A stretch of 10,013 bases of DNA from positions 1 through 10,013 of the forward strand of contig JAQTRJ010000052.1 of assembly GCA_028711875.1 (NCBI GenBank), read 5' to 3'. A program made the position numbers and the translations under genes. The notes below the pieces were generated by a model. The model was not told the DNA's origin. It made no database searches and worked only from the letters and a program-made list of their open reading frames with translations. Position 1 is the first letter of the stretch; each line of letters opens with the position of its first letter. The stretch is from a bacterium (GTDB lineage Bacteria > Electryoneota > RPQS01). Shown here piece by piece: positions 7,935 to 10,013 of this stretch.

Positions 7935-7963
7935 AAGATAACAGAAGAGATGTTGAAAAGCAA
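7935..7963 (-). promoter_or_regulatory. Candidate sigma-70-type promoter for rpoN
   Basis: On the minus strand TTGCTT (7963-7958) and TATCTT (7940-7935) are separated by 17 bp and lie about 30 nt before the rpoN start. They match the consensus hexamers at 3/6 and 4/6, so this is a weak candidate. The T-rich TTGCTTTTTC could instead be the tail of a terminator for lptB (hairpin at 7964-8019). Confidence 0.35.
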
Positions 7964-8019
7964 GTCCGCCGCGCGCGCCGCCATGTTGCGAATCGGAAAC
8001 ATGCGCGGACGCGGCGCGC
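7964..8019 (-). terminator. Complex inverted repeat between lptB and rpoN, possible lptB terminator
   Basis: Three sets of perfect arms are nested or alternative here: CATGTT/AACATG (7982-7987 and 7998-8003), GCGCGCCGC/GCGGCGCGC (7973-7981 and 8011-8019), and GTCCGC/GCGGAC (7964-7969 and 8005-8010). The last two cannot both pair with the inner stem in one simple fold. On the minus strand the structure runs directly into TTGCTTTTTC (7963-7954). This suggests a terminator or attenuator between lptB and rpoN. The rest of the 193-bp gap (8020-8097) shows nothing I can name. Confidence 0.4.
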
Positions 8020-8097
8020 CTCGTTCGTGGTATCGGGTCAATGCGGAGCAATCTGAAACCGCTTCACTCCCTTGATTCCCTCGCGAGCGGGGACTAT

Positions 8098-8859
8098 CTA
8101 TCGGTCAAGGCGGAAATCTTCTCCGAGATAAATGCGGCGCGCCTCCTCGTCGTTGGCGAGAAACTCGGCCGAGCCTTCCTTCAGGAGACGGCCGCTGTGA
8201 ATCAGATAGGAACGGTCGGTGATGGCGAGCGTCTCGTGGACGTTGTGATCGGTGATGAGCACGCCGATTCCGCGTCCCTTCAGAGACATGACGATGTGCT
8301 GGATGTCATTGACGGCGATCGGATCAATTCCGGCGAACGGTTCGTCGAGCAGCATGAATTTGGGATCGGTGACGAGCGAGCGGGCGATCTCGACGCGCCG
8401 TCGTTCGCCGCCGGAGAGCTGAAACCCGCGGCTCTTGCGAACGTGGGTCAGCCGGAATTCTTCGAGCAGCGCCTCCATGCGCTCTTTCCGGTCGCGGCGC
8501 GTGAGCGGCATGAATTCGAGAATGCAGAGCAGGTTTTGCTCGACGGTCAGTTTGCGGAAGACCGACGGTTCCTGAGAGAGATAGCCGATGCCGAGCCGCG
8601 CGCGGCGATACATGGGCAGCCGGGTGATGGGACGCCGGCCGAAGAGCACTTGGCCGCCGTTGGGCTTGATGATGCCGGTGACCATGTAGAAGGTGGTGGT
8701 TTTGCCCGCGCCGTTCGGCCCGAGCAGACCGACGATTTCGCCGGTGGACACGGACACGGACACACCGTCCACCACCTTGCGGCGGCCATAGAATTTCACC
8801 AGATTCTCGCCGCGCAGCATATAGCCGTGCGCGGAGTCGGGCGTCGGCGCGGCGGTCAT
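8098..8859 (-). CDS. lptB: Lipopolysaccharide export ABC transporter ATP-binding protein LptB
   Basis: LptB is the cytoplasmic ATPase of the LptB2FGC complex, which extracts lipopolysaccharide from the inner membrane and drives it across the periplasm. The 253-residue protein has Walker [10 protein letters not shown] at 47-55, Q-loop Gln96 in [17 protein letters not shown], signature [13 protein letters not shown] at 148-160, Walker [14 protein letters not shown] at 168-180 and the switch His205 in ITDHNV. The long stretches around the Q-loop and the FAGIDPIAV segment separate LptB from the related branched-chain amino-acid ATPases. The ATG at 8859 overlaps the stop of the upstream membrane-protein gene (ATGA), and a GGAGGG (8868-8863) lies 3 nt before it. 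A longer frame continues upstream to 9570, but it is the shadow of that gene. The lptB-rpoN neighbourhood is common in Gram-negative bacteria. Confidence 0.96.
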   Translation of the reverse strand: MTAAPTPDSAHGYMLRGENLVKFYGRRKVVDGVSVSVSTGEIVGLLGPNGAGKTTTFYMVTGIIKPNGGQVLFGRRPITRLPMYRRARLGIGYLSQEPSVFRKLTVEQNLLCILEFMPLTRRDRKERMEALLEEFRLTHVRKSRGFQLSGGERRRVEIARSLVTDPKFMLLDEPFAGIDPIAVNDIQHIVMSLKGRGIGVLITDHNVHETLAITDRSYLIHSGRLLKEGSAEFLANDEEARRIYLGEDFRLDR

Positions 8860-10013
8860 TGGCCCTCCGCCGTGCGCCGCCGGCGAATCAGGAACCAACC
8901 GCCGATGACGAGACCCCAGGTGAGGAAATGCGCGACGGTGGCGAGGTTTTGACCGAGATGCTCGGACGCTCCGGTGTAGCGGAACTCGATGGTGTGTTCG
9001 CCGGGTTTCAGAAATAATCCGCGCACAAAACCGTTGACGAGATAGATTTCGGTGTCGAGGCCGTTGTCGGTGGCCGACCAGCCCGGCTGGTAGTGCGCAT
9101 CGCTGAACACCATGAACGCGGGAGTGGGGACGCTGGCGTGAATGCGAACATGATGAGGAGTATACTCGGTGATGGTCGCGGTTTTGTCGGGATGAGGAAC
9201 GGGCGTTTCCGGCAGCGGACGATCCACCACGGCCATATAATCCCAGAGGAAACTGGGATCGGTGAGACGGCGCATCGTCGCGGCGCGGTCGGAGATGACG
9301 TAGACCGAATCCACGAAATAGACGCGATCCAGCGCGCGCGGATTGCGATAGAGATAGTGTTTGGCGGCGGCGTCTTCGGCTACCGGTTCGAGATTGAGGA
9401 GCGGGGGCAGCGGCGATTCGGAGAGAAAATATTTGCAGTTCATCGCCGAGAAGAACGGCATGTTGAGCGGAATGCGGCGGTCGGGGCCGTTGAAGAAGAC
9501 GTTGTCCACGAGGTCCTGATAGCTGCGCATCTTCGCGCCGTGATAGCCGCCGAGCGAGGAGATGTTCCAATAGGCCCAGCGATTATCCTGCATGAGTCGG
9601 CCGATCGGCATGACGCGAAACGTGGCGGTGTCCTGCTTCAGCGCGCGCACGACGCGGGACGGTTCGAGCGAGGCAATCGAGCTTCCGGCGGGTTGGAGAT
9701 CGAAAAACTGCGTGGAGAAGCGGGCGAGATCCACAACGGTGACCAGCAGGATACCCGCGAGAAACACGGCGGGCTTGATCTGGCCGCGCACTTTCAGCCA
9801 GCAGAGAGCGGACGCCAGCGCGAGCCAGAGCAACGTCAGCAGCAGATCGGTGCGCAGGAGTCCGAAGCGCAGGGCGCGAATCTGCCCGAGTTGCTCCGGG
9901 CTGTAGTGAGCCTCCTCGCCGCTCTTGACGAAACTGCCGAAGGAACTCGCGAGCGAATCGCCGGCCGCGAGGATGATGAGCAGCAGAGCGGCGCAGCCGA
10001 TCATGCCGATGAG
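8856..10013 (-). CDS. YfhO-like integral membrane protein, C-terminal part (5' end outside window)
   Basis: The frame stays open to the window edge, giving the last 385 residues of a larger protein; family members usually have 700 or more. Counting from the Met codon at 10004, hydrophobic segments lie near residues 2-14, 51-69 and 79-95. A large extracytoplasmic domain follows at about 100-350, then a last membrane segment at about 354-375 and an RRRR stop-transfer end. Typical YfhO features are [15 protein letters not shown], the MNCKYFL segment, and the late [15 protein letters not shown]...[21 protein letters not shown] block. YfhO proteins resemble GT-C glycosyltransferases, and in Bacillus one is linked to lipoteichoic acid glycosylation. 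In LPS-bearing bacteria the role is unknown. Its overlap with lptB suggests a role in envelope glycan or lipid modification, but this is inference. Confidence 0.85.
   Translation of the reverse strand, partial: LIGMIGCAALLLIILAAGDSLASSFGSFVKSGEEAHYSPEQLGQIRALRFGLLRTDLLLTLLWLALASALCWLKVRGQIKPAVFLAGILLVTVVDLARFSTQFFDLQPAGSSIASLEPSRVVRALKQDTATFRVMPIGRLMQDNRWAYWNISSLGGYHGAKMRSYQDLVDNVFFNGPDRRIPLNMPFFSAMNCKYFLSESPLPPLLNLEPVAEDAAAKHYLYRNPRALDRVYFVDSVYVISDRAATMRRLTDPSFLWDYMAVVDRPLPETPVPHPDKTATITEYTPHHVRIHASVPTPAFMVFSDAHYQPGWSATDNGLDTEIYLVNGFVRGLFLKPGEHTIEFRYTGASEHLGQNLATVAHFLTWGLVIGGWFLIRRRRTAEGQ
8863..8868 (-). promoter_or_regulatory. Strong ribosome-binding site of lptB inside the upstream gene
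   Basis: GGAGGG on the minus strand, 3 nt before the lptB ATG and within the last codons of the YfhO-like gene. It supports the short LptB start and independent re-initiation at the ATGA overlap. The spacing is short. Confidence 0.6.

Noticed and set aside
6543..8075. Long plus-strand open frame (510 codons) opposite rpoN
   Set aside because: It is antisense to an intact RpoN. Its Asp/Gly/Val/Leu-rich composition is that of a shadow frame, and it has no plausible start signal or domain.
8860..9570. N-terminal extension of the LptB frame
   Set aside because: It is the out-of-frame shadow of the YfhO-like gene. LptB proteins normally begin shortly before the Walker A region, as they do from the ATG at 8859.

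Overview
The window is ordinary, gene-dense chromosomal DNA (GC-rich, with G/C-biased third codon positions) from a Gram-negative-type bacterium. LptB implies an outer membrane with lipopolysaccharide. The gene set (PdxS/PdxT vitamin B6 synthesis, LVIVD-repeat lipoprotein, YfhO-like membrane protein, LptB, RpoN, Lon, EngB) would fit a member of the FCB group or a related candidate phylum. That placement is an inference from gene content only and is weak. I see no rRNA, tRNA, CRISPR array, insertion sequence or phage gene, and no clear sign of recent transfer.

Layout: two convergent blocks meet at about 3056-3196. The plus-strand block (2-3055) is a tight apparent operon: pdxS (5' end outside the window), pdxT (overlaps pdxS by 7 nt), an MtnX-like HAD phosphatase (ATGA overlap with pdxT), and a lipoprotein with LVIVD/beta-propeller-like repeats that starts 2 nt after the phosphatase stop. 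A good intrinsic terminator follows at 3100-3133. PdxS and PdxT together make pyridoxal 5'-phosphate. The coupled phosphatase is the most interesting member, because it could act on PLP or on a related phosphorylated metabolite.

The minus-strand block, read from right to left, is: the C-terminal part of a YfhO-like membrane protein (8856-10013, continuing beyond the window), lptB (ATGA overlap with it), rpoN (sigma-54), lon (ATP-dependent protease) and engB/ysxC (ribosome-assembly GTPase, 16 nt after lon). lptB-rpoN and lon-engB are both gene neighbourhoods known from other bacteria. The gaps lptB-rpoN (193 bp) and rpoN-lon (222 bp) contain hairpins and promoter-like sequence, so rpoN and lon-engB probably have their own promoters. 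A CIRCE-like inverted repeat sits just upstream of the likely lon -10 region.

I did not find a convincing new biological system. The observations worth checking are the phosphatase coupled to PdxST, the putative operator at lon, the lptB/YfhO coupling, and the hairpins between genes.
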